A stretch of 64,000 nucleotides of DNA, taken from NCBI RefSeq assembly GCF_947493595.1, contig NZ_CANLRL010000001.1, forward strand, positions 620,001 through 684,000, given 5' to 3'. Origin of the DNA: an uncultured Shimia sp. Lineage in GTDB: Bacteria; Pseudomonadota; Alphaproteobacteria; Rhodobacterales; Rhodobacteraceae. This document shows positions 50,118 through 60,800 of this stretch, piece by piece (the first letter of the stretch is position 1; each line of letters begins with the position of its first letter). A model generated the notes under the pieces. It was not told where the DNA came from, searched no databases, and saw nothing but the letters and a program-made list of their open reading frames with translations. A program made the position numbers and the translations under genes.

Positions 50118-51767
50118 ATGCGCAAGGAACGCCTCTATCTCTACGACACCACGCTGCGAGATGGGCAGCAGACACAGGGTGTACAGTTTTCCACCGGTGA
50201 AAAGGCGCAGATTGCGGCGACTTTGGACGCGATGGGCATCGACTACATCGAAGGCGGCTGGCCCGGTGCGAACCCGACCGACAGTGATTTTTTTGACTCT
50301 AAACCCAAACTGAACGCGACTTTCACTGCTTTTGGCATGACCAAACGCGCGGGCATGTCGGCAGAAAACGATGATGTGCTGGCGGCGGTGATGAATGCGG
50401 GCACAGAGGCCGTCTGTTTGGTGGGCAAGACCCATGATTTCCACGTGACCAAAGCGCTTGGCATCACGTTGGCGGAAAACACCGAAAACGTCGCCAAATC
50501 CGTGGCCTATATGGTGGCGCAAGGACGTGAGGCGTTGTTTGACGCGGAGCATTTCTTTGACGGTTTCAAGGCCAATCCGGATTATGCGCTGGAGGTGGTG
50601 AGAGCGGCCTATGAAGCCGGTGCACGTTGGGTTGTTTTGTGTGACACCAATGGCGGGGCTTTGCCGCGCGAGGTCTATGAGATCACCAAGGCGGTGATTG
50701 CAGCAGGCATTCCAGGCGATCATTTGGGTATCCACACCCACAATGACACAGAACATGCGGTGGCCAACTCGCTCGCCGCGGTGGACGCCGGGGCTCGGCA
50801 GGTGCAGGGTACTTTGAATGGTCTGGGCGAGCGCTGTGGCAATGCGAACCTGACCACGCTTATCCCGACGTTGTTGCTCAAGGAGCCCTATGCCAGCACG
50901 CTGGAGATCGGGGTGAGCGTTGAGACGCTGGAAGGGCTGACGCGCGCCAGCCGGATGTTGGATGACATCTTAAACCGTGTGCCGATGCGGCAGGCGGCAT
51001 ATGTTGGGGCCAGTGCCTTTGCCCACAAGGCGGGGTTGCACGCCAGCGCGATCCTGAAAGACCCAAGCACCTATGAGCATGTGGATCCGTCCGTGGTGGG
51101 CAATGAGCGGGTCATTCCGATGTCCAATCAAGCTGGGCAGAGCAACCTGCGCAAACGGTTGGCGGATGCGGGGCTGGAGGTCGAGAAAGGCAATCCAGCA
51201 CTGGGAGACATTCTCAACCGCATCAAAGAGGCCGAGGCCAAAGGCTATTCGTATGACACGGCGCAGGCCAGTTTTGAGTTGTTGGCGCGGGATGCATTGG
51301 GGCTGACAGAAAGCTTTTTTGATGTAGAGCGTTACCGGGTGATTTCTGAGCGCCGTCGTAACGCGCGCGGGCATCTGGTGGTTGAGAGTGAGGCTGTCGT
51401 CACCGTTCAGCTGCCCAATGGCGGTAAGACAACGAGCTACTTCAAAAATGACCATGCTGATGAAATGAGTGACGAGGGGCCGGTGAACGCCCTTTGGCAG
51501 GCGCTTAAATCCGATCTTGGGCCATACCAAGAGGTCATAGATGACGTGCGTCTGGTCGACTTTAAGGTGCGGATCACCAATGGCGGCACAGAGGCGGTCA
51601 CGCGGGTCATAATAGACTTTGAGGATGACACAGGACGGCGATGGGCCACAGTTGGCGTGTCGGCCAACATAGTCGATGCGAGCTTTGAGGCGCTGTTGGA
51701 TGCGTTGAATTGGAAACTGGTGCATGTTGGCGCCAAGGGTGCTTATATGTCGGGAGCCCTTGCGTGA
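50118..51767 (+). CDS. cimA: Citramalate synthase
   Basis: A 549-aa enzyme of the isopropylmalate/homocitrate synthase family. The TIM barrel opens LYLYDTTLRDGQQTQGVQFS, and the metal site HTHNDTEHAVANS is followed by QGTLNGLGERCGNANL. The C-terminal regulatory domain (about 420-540) is present. The GQQTQGV in place of GEQ/PGV and total length identify (R)-citramalate synthase, which condenses pyruvate and acetyl-CoA to supply isoleucine by the threonine-independent route. Its stop overlaps the GTG of the next gene. Confidence 0.92.
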   Translation: MRKERLYLYDTTLRDGQQTQGVQFSTGEKAQIAATLDAMGIDYIEGGWPGANPTDSDFFDSKPKLNATFTAFGMTKRAGMSAENDDVLAAVMNAGTEAVCLVGKTHDFHVTKALGITLAENTENVAKSVAYMVAQGREALFDAEHFFDGFKANPDYALEVVRAAYEAGARWVVLCDTNGGALPREVYEITKAVIAAGIPGDHLGIHTHNDTEHAVANSLAAVDAGARQVQGTLNGLGERCGNANLTTLIPTLLLKEPYASTLEIGVSVETLEGLTRASRMLDDILNRVPMRQAAYVGASAFAHKAGLHASAILKDPSTYEHVDPSVVGNERVIPMSNQAGQSNLRKRLADAGLEVEKGNPALGDILNRIKEAEAKGYSYDTAQASFELLARDALGLTESFFDVERYRVISERRRNARGHLVVESEAVVTVQLPNGGKTTSYFKNDHADEMSDEGPVNALWQALKSDLGPYQEVIDDVRLVDFKVRITNGGTEAVTRVIIDFEDDTGRRWATVGVSANIVDASFEALLDALNWKLVHVGAKGAYMSGALA

Positions 51768-52537
51768 CACAGGACGATCTAAACGCCTGTGCCGAATTGC
51801 TGCAGCGCGCAGACCCGGATCGGTTTGCCGCCGTGCTCGCGGCGAAGCCTGCGGCGCGGGATGTGCTGCTGCCGATTTATGCGTTTAATGTGGAAGTTGC
51901 CCGCGCGCCTTGGGTGACGCAGGAGACGATGATTGCCGAGATGCGCCTGCAATGGTGGCGCGATGCGCTGGATGAAATCCGCGAAGGCAAACCGGTGCGG
52001 CGGCATGAGGTTGTGTCACCTTTGGCAGAGGTTTTGAGTGTCGAAGATGCGGAGGTTCTGGATCGGTTGATCGAGGCGCGGCGCTGGGACATTTACAAAG
52101 ACCCGTTTGAGAACCTGGCGCATCAAATGCGGTACCTGCAGGACACTGGTGGCGCGCTTTTGTTGGCGGCTGCGCGCAGTCTTGGGCCCTGTGAGGAAAA
52201 CGTCGCGCTGGATGCGGGCTATGCCTTGGCGCTTGCAAATTGGCTACAGGCCATTCCCGCGCTGGAGGCGCAAAAACGCGTGCCATTGGTCGATGGACGG
52301 CCGCAGGCTGTCAGTGCTTTGGCCAAAGAAGGACTGGTGCGGTTCAGGAAAGCGCGCGCCAATCGTGGCGCGGTGTCAACGCAGGCTGCGCAGGCGTTTT
52401 TGAGCTGTTGGCAGGTAGAAACGGTATTGTCGCAAGCCGCAGCAGAACCGGAGCGGGTGGCACAAGGCGCGCTTGGTATGAGCGAGTTCGGCAAGCGGGT
52501 TGGACTGCTGTGGCGAGGTATGAGCGGGCGCTGGTGA
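51764..52537 (+). CDS. Squalene/phytoene synthase-family protein, GTG start
   Basis: A 257-aa trans-isoprenyl-synthase-fold protein. GTG 51764 overlaps the cimA stop (GTGA), with GGGAG seven bases before. The fold is seen in LLPIYAFNVEVARAPWVT, MRLQWWRDALDEIREGK and ALANWLQAIPAL. The Asp-rich DxxxD pairs of true phytoene or squalene synthases are missing, so it resembles the NDUFAF6-like branch linked to respiratory complex I assembly and is unlikely to make carotenoids or squalene. No carotenoid genes are near. Confidence 0.8.
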   Translation: MTQDDLNACAELLQRADPDRFAAVLAAKPAARDVLLPIYAFNVEVARAPWVTQETMIAEMRLQWWRDALDEIREGKPVRRHEVVSPLAEVLSVEDAEVLDRLIEARRWDIYKDPFENLAHQMRYLQDTGGALLLAAARSLGPCEENVALDAGYALALANWLQAIPALEAQKRVPLVDGRPQAVSALAKEGLVRFRKARANRGAVSTQAAQAFLSCWQVETVLSQAAAEPERVAQGALGMSEFGKRVGLLWRGMSGRW

Positions 52538-52554
52538 AACGCCCGCCAATTCGT

Positions 52555-53781
52555 TTAGGCAGTTTCTTCGGAAGGCCGGAACATCAGCCAGATGAGAGCA
52601 CCACCGGCCAGCATCAGGAACGGCGCCATGGCGAGGTTCACGCTGGTCCAGCCGGTCACGGCATCCCCACCGGAGCAGTTCATCAATCCGCCTGAGGCCA
52701 GCGAGGCCACGGTCACACCGCCAAAGACAATCACATCGTTCATGCCCTGCATACGACCTCGTTCTTCGACGGTGTGGGCACCGGCGAGCATGGTGGTTGC
52801 GCCGATGAAGCCGAAGTTCCAGCCAAGCCCCAGCAGGATCAGCGCGATGAAGAAGTTCTCCAGCTCAACGCCTTGAAGCGCCACACCGCCAGCCAAGCCG
52901 AGGATCAAGATGCCGGTTGCGAGGATTTTCTCGACGCCAAATTTTGCGATCAGGTGACCGGTGAAGAACGATGGCACAAACATTGCCAGCACGTGGGCGG
53001 TGACCACATCAGCAGCGTCGTTTTGCTCAAAGCCACAGCCGACAACGGCCAAAGGTGTTGAGGTCATCACCAGATTCATCAGCGCGTAGGCCACCATGGC
53101 GCAGATCACCGACACAGCAATGCGCGGGCTGGTGATCAGCTCCCACCGGGTGCGGCCTTTGGGGGCGTCTGGCGAGGGAACTGGGGGCTTAGGAATGTCG
53201 ATGAACAGGAACAGCAGAGAGCCGATGACGTTGATTGCGATCACTGCGATGTAGGCGCCAAGGAACGGCACAACCATGGAGTCAGACGTCACTTTGACCA
53301 GTTGCGGGCCAATGATCGCCGAAAGCAGACCGCCCGCCATCACGTAGGAGATGGCTTTGGGCCGGAAGGCTTCAGAAGCAGTGTCCGCTGCGGCAAAGCG
53401 GAAGAAGCCTTGTGCGGACATGTATACGCCCGTCAATAGCGAGCCGAAGAGGAAGACCGGGAAACTGTTGAGGTAAAGGCCATACGCCCCTACGGCGCCA
53501 CCCAAAGCCCCGCCCATGGTGCCAACAACAAATCCGGTGCGACGTCCGTATTTCTGCATGATCGCTGAAAGCGGTGTGGCTGAAAGCATCGACCCCAAAA
53601 CAATCAGCGAAATGGGCAATGTCGCAAAGCAGATGTTCGAAGCCAGTGATTGTCCCGCCAATCCGCCAATCGTGAAGATCAACGGCATTTGCGAGCCTAG
53701 AAAGGCCTGTGCCAAAACAAGAATAAACACGTTGCGCTTGGCGCGGTTGTCATCGGCGGGGAGGGAGGTGATGTCGGTCAT
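52555..53781 (-). CDS. MFS transporter
   Basis: A 408-aa major-facilitator protein with 12 helices. Residues 16-35 form helix 1 (NVFILVLAQAFLGSQMPLIF). The loop 2-3 motif is MQKYGRRTGFVVG, and the second half repeats it as IAKFGVEKILATG. A central cytoplasmic loop (PKPPVPSPDAPKGRTRWEL) splits the two bundles. Typical of YbjJ/drug-efflux-like carriers; substrate unknown. It is convergent with the phytoene-synthase-like gene, 17 bases apart. Confidence 0.9.
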   Translation of the reverse strand: MTDITSLPADDNRAKRNVFILVLAQAFLGSQMPLIFTIGGLAGQSLASNICFATLPISLIVLGSMLSATPLSAIMQKYGRRTGFVVGTMGGALGGAVGAYGLYLNSFPVFLFGSLLTGVYMSAQGFFRFAAADTASEAFRPKAISYVMAGGLLSAIIGPQLVKVTSDSMVVPFLGAYIAVIAINVIGSLLFLFIDIPKPPVPSPDAPKGRTRWELITSPRIAVSVICAMVAYALMNLVMTSTPLAVVGCGFEQNDAADVVTAHVLAMFVPSFFTGHLIAKFGVEKILATGILILGLAGGVALQGVELENFFIALILLGLGWNFGFIGATTMLAGAHTVEERGRMQGMNDVIVFGGVTVASLASGGLMNCSGGDAVTGWTSVNLAMAPFLMLAGGALIWLMFRPSEETA

Positions 53782-53872
53782 GCGCCAAGCGTTAGCTTGT
53801 TAAGCAGCTGAGGTCCAGTGGTTGCACTTCACCAAGCCGCGACTAAGGTACAGTGAGACTTTGGAGGCGCTT

Positions 53873-54505
53873 GTGGACGTTGGACGGATTATCAAAACCG
53901 AAGACTGTGTGGCTGAGGGCGCGGCGTGGTTGGCGGATCAAGATCCCCGGTTTGCGCAGGCGTTGGAGCTGACAGGCCCTTTGCCGTTACGGCTGCGTCC
54001 GGACGGGTTTGATCAGCTGCTGAGTGCGATTGTGAGCCAACAGGTCAGCGTGGCGTCCGCAGCTGCGATCTGGAAACGCATGCAAGACGCGGGCTTGGTA
54101 TCGCCAGAGGCGATTGTCGCTGCGTCGGAGGATGACTTGCGTGGGGCAGGGCTCAGTCGGCAAAAGATGCGTTATGCGCGTGCCTTGGCGGACGAAGGTA
54201 TTGATTTTGAGGCGCTTAGATCTGCACCCAACGGCGAGGTTTTCAAGACGTTGACCCAGGTTAGCGGTATTGGAATTTGGACGGCAGAGATTTACGCGAT
54301 GTTTTCTCTCGGCCGTGCGGATGTGTTTGCACCCGGCGATTTGGCGTTGCAGGAAAGCGCGCGGATTCTGTTTGGGTTGGATGAACGGCCAAAGGAGAGG
54401 GCATTGCGGCAAATGGCGGTGGCCTGGTCTCCCTGGCGCTCTGTAGCGGCACGTCTGTTGTGGGCCTACTATCGGGTTGATAAAGGTCGTGAAGGTATTG
54501 GTTAG
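53873..54505 (+). CDS. DNA-3-methyladenine glycosylase (AlkA-type HhH-GPD), GTG start
   Basis: A 210-aa HhH-GPD DNA glycosylase. GTG 53873 has GGAGG five bases upstream; an upstream extension of 17 codons lacks a site. Family blocks are FDQLLSAIVSQQVSVASAAAIWKRM, LRGAGLSRQKMRYARALAD, the helix-hairpin-helix LTQVSGIGIWTAEIYAMFSLG with the catalytic Asp in FAPGDLALQ, and WSPWRSVAARLLW. Removes alkylated bases such as 3-methyladenine. The N-terminal domain of E. coli AlkA is missing, as in the short alphaproteobacterial form. Confidence 0.9.
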   Translation: MDVGRIIKTEDCVAEGAAWLADQDPRFAQALELTGPLPLRLRPDGFDQLLSAIVSQQVSVASAAAIWKRMQDAGLVSPEAIVAASEDDLRGAGLSRQKMRYARALADEGIDFEALRSAPNGEVFKTLTQVSGIGIWTAEIYAMFSLGRADVFAPGDLALQESARILFGLDERPKERALRQMAVAWSPWRSVAARLLWAYYRVDKGREGIG

Positions 54506-54509
54506 TTTG

Positions 54510-55050
54510 GCTAGCGAGGCTTATTCACACATAAGCAACTCAAGGTTTTTTTGGATTGACATCTTAGCACGTCATTACACGCGTAAAGGCGACCACGAAG
54601 ACCTGGCAAAAATGCAAAAGAAAACGGTCGAACGCTTTACTGTTTGCTTGCTTCCGCAGGCATCACGCTTTCTTTGTGGATGTAGTTTTAAAACATGAAT
54701 TTGACCCGAATAGCCTGGTAGGGGTCGTGGCTCGAGAGTGGCCAGAAAATGCCGGTATGGTTAGGTTGAAGGGAGCGGTAGGACTTTCACGCGAAGTTTC
54801 GCCGTCTGAGAAGAGCGCTGCATTATTCAGGAATCCTGTAAACTTTGCTCATTCCGTTGATGGGAACGTCTTTGTGTCTACGAACATTTTGGCTCCGAGC
54901 GGCGCCGATGGGGGAGCTGTCCGCCGTGCGGATCATCTGAAATCGTTTCTTGATGCTTTGGAGACTGAATGTCGGCAGAACAACTTGTCTTGTAAGCTTG
55001 AAATTCGTGAACGGAAGTTGGGATGGAGCATTGGCAAAGGCGCGTTCTAG
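54510..55050 (+). pseudogene. Possible frameshifted remnant in a low-GC stretch
   Basis: Two overlapping plus-strand frames look protein-like but neither has a good start. The first (to 54698) contains RFFWIDILARHYTRKGDHED; the second (to 55050) contains FFVDVVLKHEFDPNSLVGVV and ends KLGWSIGKGAF. They could be joined by a single frameshift near 54650. The base composition is visibly lower in GC than both neighbours, and runs of A and T are common, which suggests foreign origin. I do not recognise a family. It may also be non-coding DNA. Confidence 0.3.
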
Positions 55051-55086
55051 CCAAGCGGCTTTGAATTCGACTTGTAGGCGGGGCAA

Positions 55087-55115
55087 ACAAAAAGGGCGCT
55101 CCGAGGAGCGCCCTT
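55087..55115 (-). terminator. Rho-independent terminator of glnA
   Basis: AAGGGCGCTC (55092-55101) and GAGCGCCCTT (55106-55115) form a perfect 10-bp stem with a CGAG loop. On the minus strand TTTTTGTTTG overlaps and follows. It is 22 bases beyond the glnA stop. Confidence 0.92.
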
Positions 55116-55137
55116 AAATATTTGATCCAAGTTGGAT

Positions 55138-56544
55138 TTAGCAGCTGTAGTACATGCCAAATTCAACCGGGTGTGGGGTGTGCTCATAGTGCTCCACCTC
55201 TTCCATTTTCAGCTCAATGTAGCCGTCGATCTGGTCTTTGGTGAACACGTCACCGGCCAGCAGGAAGTCGTGATCTTCAGCCAGAGCTTCCATGGCTTCG
55301 CGCAGGGAGCCACAGACAGTTGGGATGTCCGCCAGCTCTTCGGCAGGCAGGTCATAGAGGTTTTTGTCCATGGCTTCGCCTGGATCGATCTTGTTCTTGA
55401 TGCCGTCAAGGCCGGCCATCAGCAGTGCAGCGAAGCACAGATAGGGGTTTGCCGCTGGATCAGGGAAACGTGCCTCTACGCGCTTGGCTTTTGGGCTTTC
55501 GGTCCATGGGATACGGACACAGCCGGAGCGGTTACGTGCGGAGTAGGCGCGCAGAACGGGGGCTTCGAAGCCAGGGATCAGACGCTTGTAAGAGTTTGTC
55601 GCCGGGTTGGTGAAGGCGTTCAAAGTCTTGGCGTGCTTCAGGATACCACCAATGAAGTACAGTGCTTCCTGAGACAGGTCAGCGTATTTGTCGCCTGCAA
55701 ACAACGGCTTGCCGTCTTTCCAGATGGACATGTTCACGTGCATGCCGGTGCCGTTGTCGCCGTAGATCGGCTTTGGCATGAAGGTGGCGGATTTGCCGTA
55801 AGACGCGGCCACGTTGTGGATCACGTACTTATACTTCTGCAGCTCGTCGGCCTGTTTGGTCAGGCTGTCAAAGATCAGGCCCAGCTCGTGCTGACAGGAG
55901 GCCACTTCGTGGTGGTGCTTGTCAGTTTTCATACCCAGACGCTTCATGGTGGAGAGCATCTCGGAACGCAGGTCGTGTGCGTCGTCGGTTGGGTTGGTTG
56001 GGAAGTAACCACCTTTGACACCAGGGCGGTGGCCCATGTTGCCCATTTCATATTCGGTGTCGGAGTTCCAGGACCCGTCGATGGCATCAACTTCGTAAGA
56101 TACTTTGTTGATTTTGTTCTCAAAGCGCACGTCGTCAAACAGGAAGAACTCTGCTTCTGGACCCATATAGGCCACGTCACCGATACCGGAAGATTTCAGG
56201 TAGGCTTCTGCTTTTTCGGCGGTGCCGCGTGGGTCACGTTCGTAAGCTTCACCTGTGTCCGGCTCAACAATGGAGCAGTGGATGCAGATGGTTTTTTCGG
56301 CATAGAACGGATCGATGTACGCAGACGTGGTGTCCGGGATCAGTTTCATGTCGGAGTTTTCGATGGATTTCCAACCCGCGATGGAGGAACCGTCAAACAT
56401 GAAGCCTTCTTCGAGGAAGTCTTCGTCAACAAGATCCACATCCACAGTCACGTGCTGCAAGCGGCCACGTGTGTCGGTGAAACGGATGTCCACATATGCG
56501 GCATCTTCGTCTTTGATCAGCTGGAGAACTGCGTCTACGCTCAT
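55138..56544 (-). CDS. glnA: Glutamine synthetase type I
   Basis: A 468-aa GS-I that makes glutamine from glutamate, ammonia and ATP. Motifs are FDGSSIAGW, the metal ligands in [11 protein letters not shown] and [14 protein letters not shown], the ATP segment [21 protein letters not shown] and [10 protein letters not shown]. The adenylylation Tyr is in [10 protein letters not shown], so it is of the GlnE-regulated type. It is downstream of glnB by 39 bases, a common alphaproteobacterial glnBA operon. This is the true ammonia-assimilating enzyme, unlike the two GS-like ligases at 16-19 kb. Confidence 0.98.
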   Translation of the reverse strand: MSVDAVLQLIKDEDAAYVDIRFTDTRGRLQHVTVDVDLVDEDFLEEGFMFDGSSIAGWKSIENSDMKLIPDTTSAYIDPFYAEKTICIHCSIVEPDTGEAYERDPRGTAEKAEAYLKSSGIGDVAYMGPEAEFFLFDDVRFENKINKVSYEVDAIDGSWNSDTEYEMGNMGHRPGVKGGYFPTNPTDDAHDLRSEMLSTMKRLGMKTDKHHHEVASCQHELGLIFDSLTKQADELQKYKYVIHNVAASYGKSATFMPKPIYGDNGTGMHVNMSIWKDGKPLFAGDKYADLSQEALYFIGGILKHAKTLNAFTNPATNSYKRLIPGFEAPVLRAYSARNRSGCVRIPWTESPKAKRVEARFPDPAANPYLCFAALLMAGLDGIKNKIDPGEAMDKNLYDLPAEELADIPTVCGSLREAMEALAEDHDFLLAGDVFTKDQIDGYIELKMEEVEHYEHTPHPVEFGMYYSC

Positions 56545-56583
56545 TCCCTTGGTCCTTCTGATTGCTTTGAATTCTGGGTGAAT

Positions 56584-58906
<2,323 letters not shown>

Positions 58907-58990
58907 CTTGCGGCGGATTGCTGGTCTTTGCTTCAAATTTAGCGTAGTCTGAGTGCAACAATAAAAACGCAGGTCGGGCAGGTCTGTTCC

Positions 58991-60049
58991 ATGGCGAATT
59001 ATTCATTTTGGGCGTTGGGGGAAACTCACGTCTCGGTATCTGGTGGCGTGTCTCTGGACGGGATCACACAGGGGGACGGTAGTCACCTAGTGGGGGAAAC
59101 CATCACACTTAACAGCAATGCCTGGGAACAGATATTTGTGCGCGACCGGAACAGCGATACCAACTTTGATGACAACGACGGTAATCAAAGATTGGATGGC
59201 ACTCAAACGTTTGACGGCACAACATACAGTAACCGAACGCGGATCGAGGCTGAGTATGAGTTTGTGTTGCTTGACCCCAACACCGGGCTGACCTACCGCG
59301 TTCTATCGGTGAATTTCAACAACTCATCGCCCACATACGGTACTGTTGAGGGGCTGGCTTTTGTGGATGAGTTTCCGCCAGTGGGCGTTGCTCTGACCGT
59401 CATCTCAGCGCAGGAAGGGCCCTCTGGAGGGGCGTCTGTTGACCAGTCCGATATCGCGGCGCCGCCGTGTTTCACGCCGGGAACGATGATCCGCGTACAG
59501 GGCGGACAAAAGCCGGTTGAGGACATTCAGGTGGGGGATAAGGTCAAGACGCTGGATCACGGATTTCAAACTGTGCGTTGGGTTGGTCAAGTCACCTTGA
59601 GAGGTGTCCAGCTCATAGCCAACCCAGAATTCCGCCCGGTGCAGATACAAAAAAATGCCTTTGGGGCCGGGCGGCCGTGCCGCGCTCTGACGGTATCGCC
59701 GCAGCATCGCGTCTTGTTGGATGGCTGGCGCGCCGAGTTGTTTTGCGGCGAGCCTCAAGTGCTGGCTGCCGCGGTGCATCTTGTGAATGACAGCAGTGTG
59801 CGCGTGGTGCGGCCCGACGGTCCTGTGACCTATATTCATTTGCAATTTGATCAGCATGAGATTGTAGATAGTGAGGGGCTTTTTACTGAAAGCCTGTTTG
59901 CGGGGCCGGGGGCTTTGCAAGGTCTGCCTGACGAAAGTCGCGCCGAGCTGATGGCGTTGTTTCCCGGGATTGCGCGCGGAGACATTGGGGCCATGGCCCG
60001 CCCCGTTGCACGGCGGCAGGAAGTTCAGGCCATTCAGCTGATTGGGTGA
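58991..60049 (+). CDS. Hint-domain protein
   Basis: A 352-aa protein with two parts. Residues 1-155 are a polar, Asn/Asp/Thr-rich beta domain with no recognised family (NSNAWEQIFVRDRNSDTNFDDNDGN). From about 158 a Hint (Hedgehog/intein-like) domain starts CFTPGTMIRVQGGQKPVEDIQVGDKV, with block B-type ALTVSPQHRVLLDGW and the later FDQHEIVDSEGLFTESLF. Such Hint_2 proteins are common in Rhodobacterales, often alone or fused to secreted repeats. Autoproteolysis at the Cys is possible but unproven. No signal peptide is seen. Confidence 0.85.
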   Translation: MANYSFWALGETHVSVSGGVSLDGITQGDGSHLVGETITLNSNAWEQIFVRDRNSDTNFDDNDGNQRLDGTQTFDGTTYSNRTRIEAEYEFVLLDPNTGLTYRVLSVNFNNSSPTYGTVEGLAFVDEFPPVGVALTVISAQEGPSGGASVDQSDIAAPPCFTPGTMIRVQGGQKPVEDIQVGDKVKTLDHGFQTVRWVGQVTLRGVQLIANPEFRPVQIQKNAFGAGRPCRALTVSPQHRVLLDGWRAELFCGEPQVLAAAVHLVNDSSVRVVRPDGPVTYIHLQFDQHEIVDSEGLFTESLFAGPGALQGLPDESRAELMALFPGIARGDIGAMARPVARRQEVQAIQLIG

Positions 60050-60159
60050 CTTTCAGTGGTGCAGACTGCGAGGCTGCTGAATTGTTTTGACGGAAATGTC
60101 ATTTCTGCCAATTTTCCGCTCGCATCCCGCAAAAAGCTTTGCTAAGACGCGCCCATCGT

Positions 60160-60244
60160 GCGGGTGTGGCGGAATTGGTAGACGCACCAGATTTAGGTTC
60201 TGGCGCCGCGAGGCGTGGGGGTTCAAGTCCCTTCACCCGCACCA
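60160..60244 (+). tRNA. tRNA-Leu (anticodon UAG)
   Basis: The acceptor stem GCGGGTG pairs with CACCCGC, and the encoded ACCA end is present. The D arm has TGGCGGAATTGGTAGACGC. The anticodon stem CCAGA-TTTAGGT-TCTGG displays TAG. A long variable arm (CGCCGCGAGGCG) identifies a class II tRNA, and the T loop is GGTTCAAGTCC. Total 85 bases, normal for tRNA-Leu. Confidence 0.97.
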
Positions 60245-60245
60245 T

Positions 60246-60264
60246 GGTAACTCTCTGGTAATTA
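60246..60264 (+). promoter_or_regulatory. Operator-like 19-mer, first copy, upstream of blaI
   Basis: GGTAACTCTCTGGTAATTA agrees with the 19-mer at 60372-60390 at 14 positions. Both share TAA-N-TCTCT-N-GTAAT. The copy begins two bases after the tRNA-Leu end. Confidence 0.4.
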
Positions 60265-60371
60265 TAAAGATATTCAAAGGGCTATTGCCTCCGGCGAGTC
60301 CAGCGATCTCTGGTATTGTTGGCTGATCGCTGCCGTGCAAAAAACACTTCCCCAAAATGCCGCGATGCAGT

Positions 60372-60390
60372 ACTAATTCTCTAGTAATCA
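60372..60390 (+). promoter_or_regulatory. Operator-like 19-mer, second copy, upstream of blaI
   Basis: ACTAATTCTCTAGTAATCA, preceded by T, contains the inverted repeat TACTA-N6-TAGTA (60371-60386). This resembles dyads bound by BlaI/MecI repressors (TACA-N-TGTA type). It ends 17 bases before the blaI start, a good place for autorepression. Confidence 0.5.
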
Positions 60391-60407
60391 AACACGGAGT
60401 GGCCACG

Positions 60408-60800
60408 TTGGCACGTCGACGCAGTGAGATGCTCACGGATGTTGAGCTGGAATTTATGATCGCCCTTTGGGAGATCGGTACAGGGTCTGTGCGCGACATT
60501 ATGGGGGCGCTGAAAGACGATCAGCAGCGCGCCTATACGTCTGTCGCTACCGTGATGAAAATTCTCGACGACAAAGGGTTTGTGACCTCGGACCGCAAGG
60601 ACCGGGCGTTGGTGTATACCCCTGCCGTTCAGAAGCGCGACTACGAAGGTCGCAGCCTGAAAAATCTGTCTAAAACCTTGTTTGGAGGAACCCCGACGGC
60701 GCTGGTGGCGCGACTGGTGGATAATGAGGATCTGACAGACGAAATGATCCAGGAAATCAAAGAGATCATCGACACAAGGATCAGAAAGGATGACGGTTGA
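60408..60800 (+). CDS. blaI: BlaI/MecI/CopY-family repressor, TTG start
   Basis: A 130-aa winged-helix repressor. TTG 60408 is chosen because GGAG lies eight bases before it, giving MARRRSEMLTDVELEFMIALWE; an ATG at 60430 is an alternative. The HTH region is GSVRDIMGALKDDQQRAYTSVATVMKILDDKGFV, and the YTPAVQKRDYEGRSLKNLSKTLFGG hinge leads to a dimerisation helix. In BlaI systems the repressor is cleaved after activation of the membrane peptidase encoded next door. The two genes overlap by 11 bases. Target genes besides itself are unknown. Confidence 0.9.
   Translation: MARRRSEMLTDVELEFMIALWEIGTGSVRDIMGALKDDQQRAYTSVATVMKILDDKGFVTSDRKDRALVYTPAVQKRDYEGRSLKNLSKTLFGGTPTALVARLVDNEDLTDEMIQEIKEIIDTRIRKDDG

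Noticed and set aside
51764..52537. A carotenoid or squalene biosynthesis enzyme
   Set aside because: The Asp-rich DxxxD pairs are missing and no carotenoid or hopanoid genes are nearby, so only the fold family is claimed.
60160..60264. tRNA-Leu as an integration site of a genomic island
   Set aside because: No integrase gene follows and no copy of the tRNA 3' end was noticed downstream. The nearby repeated 19-mer fits an operator better than an attachment site.
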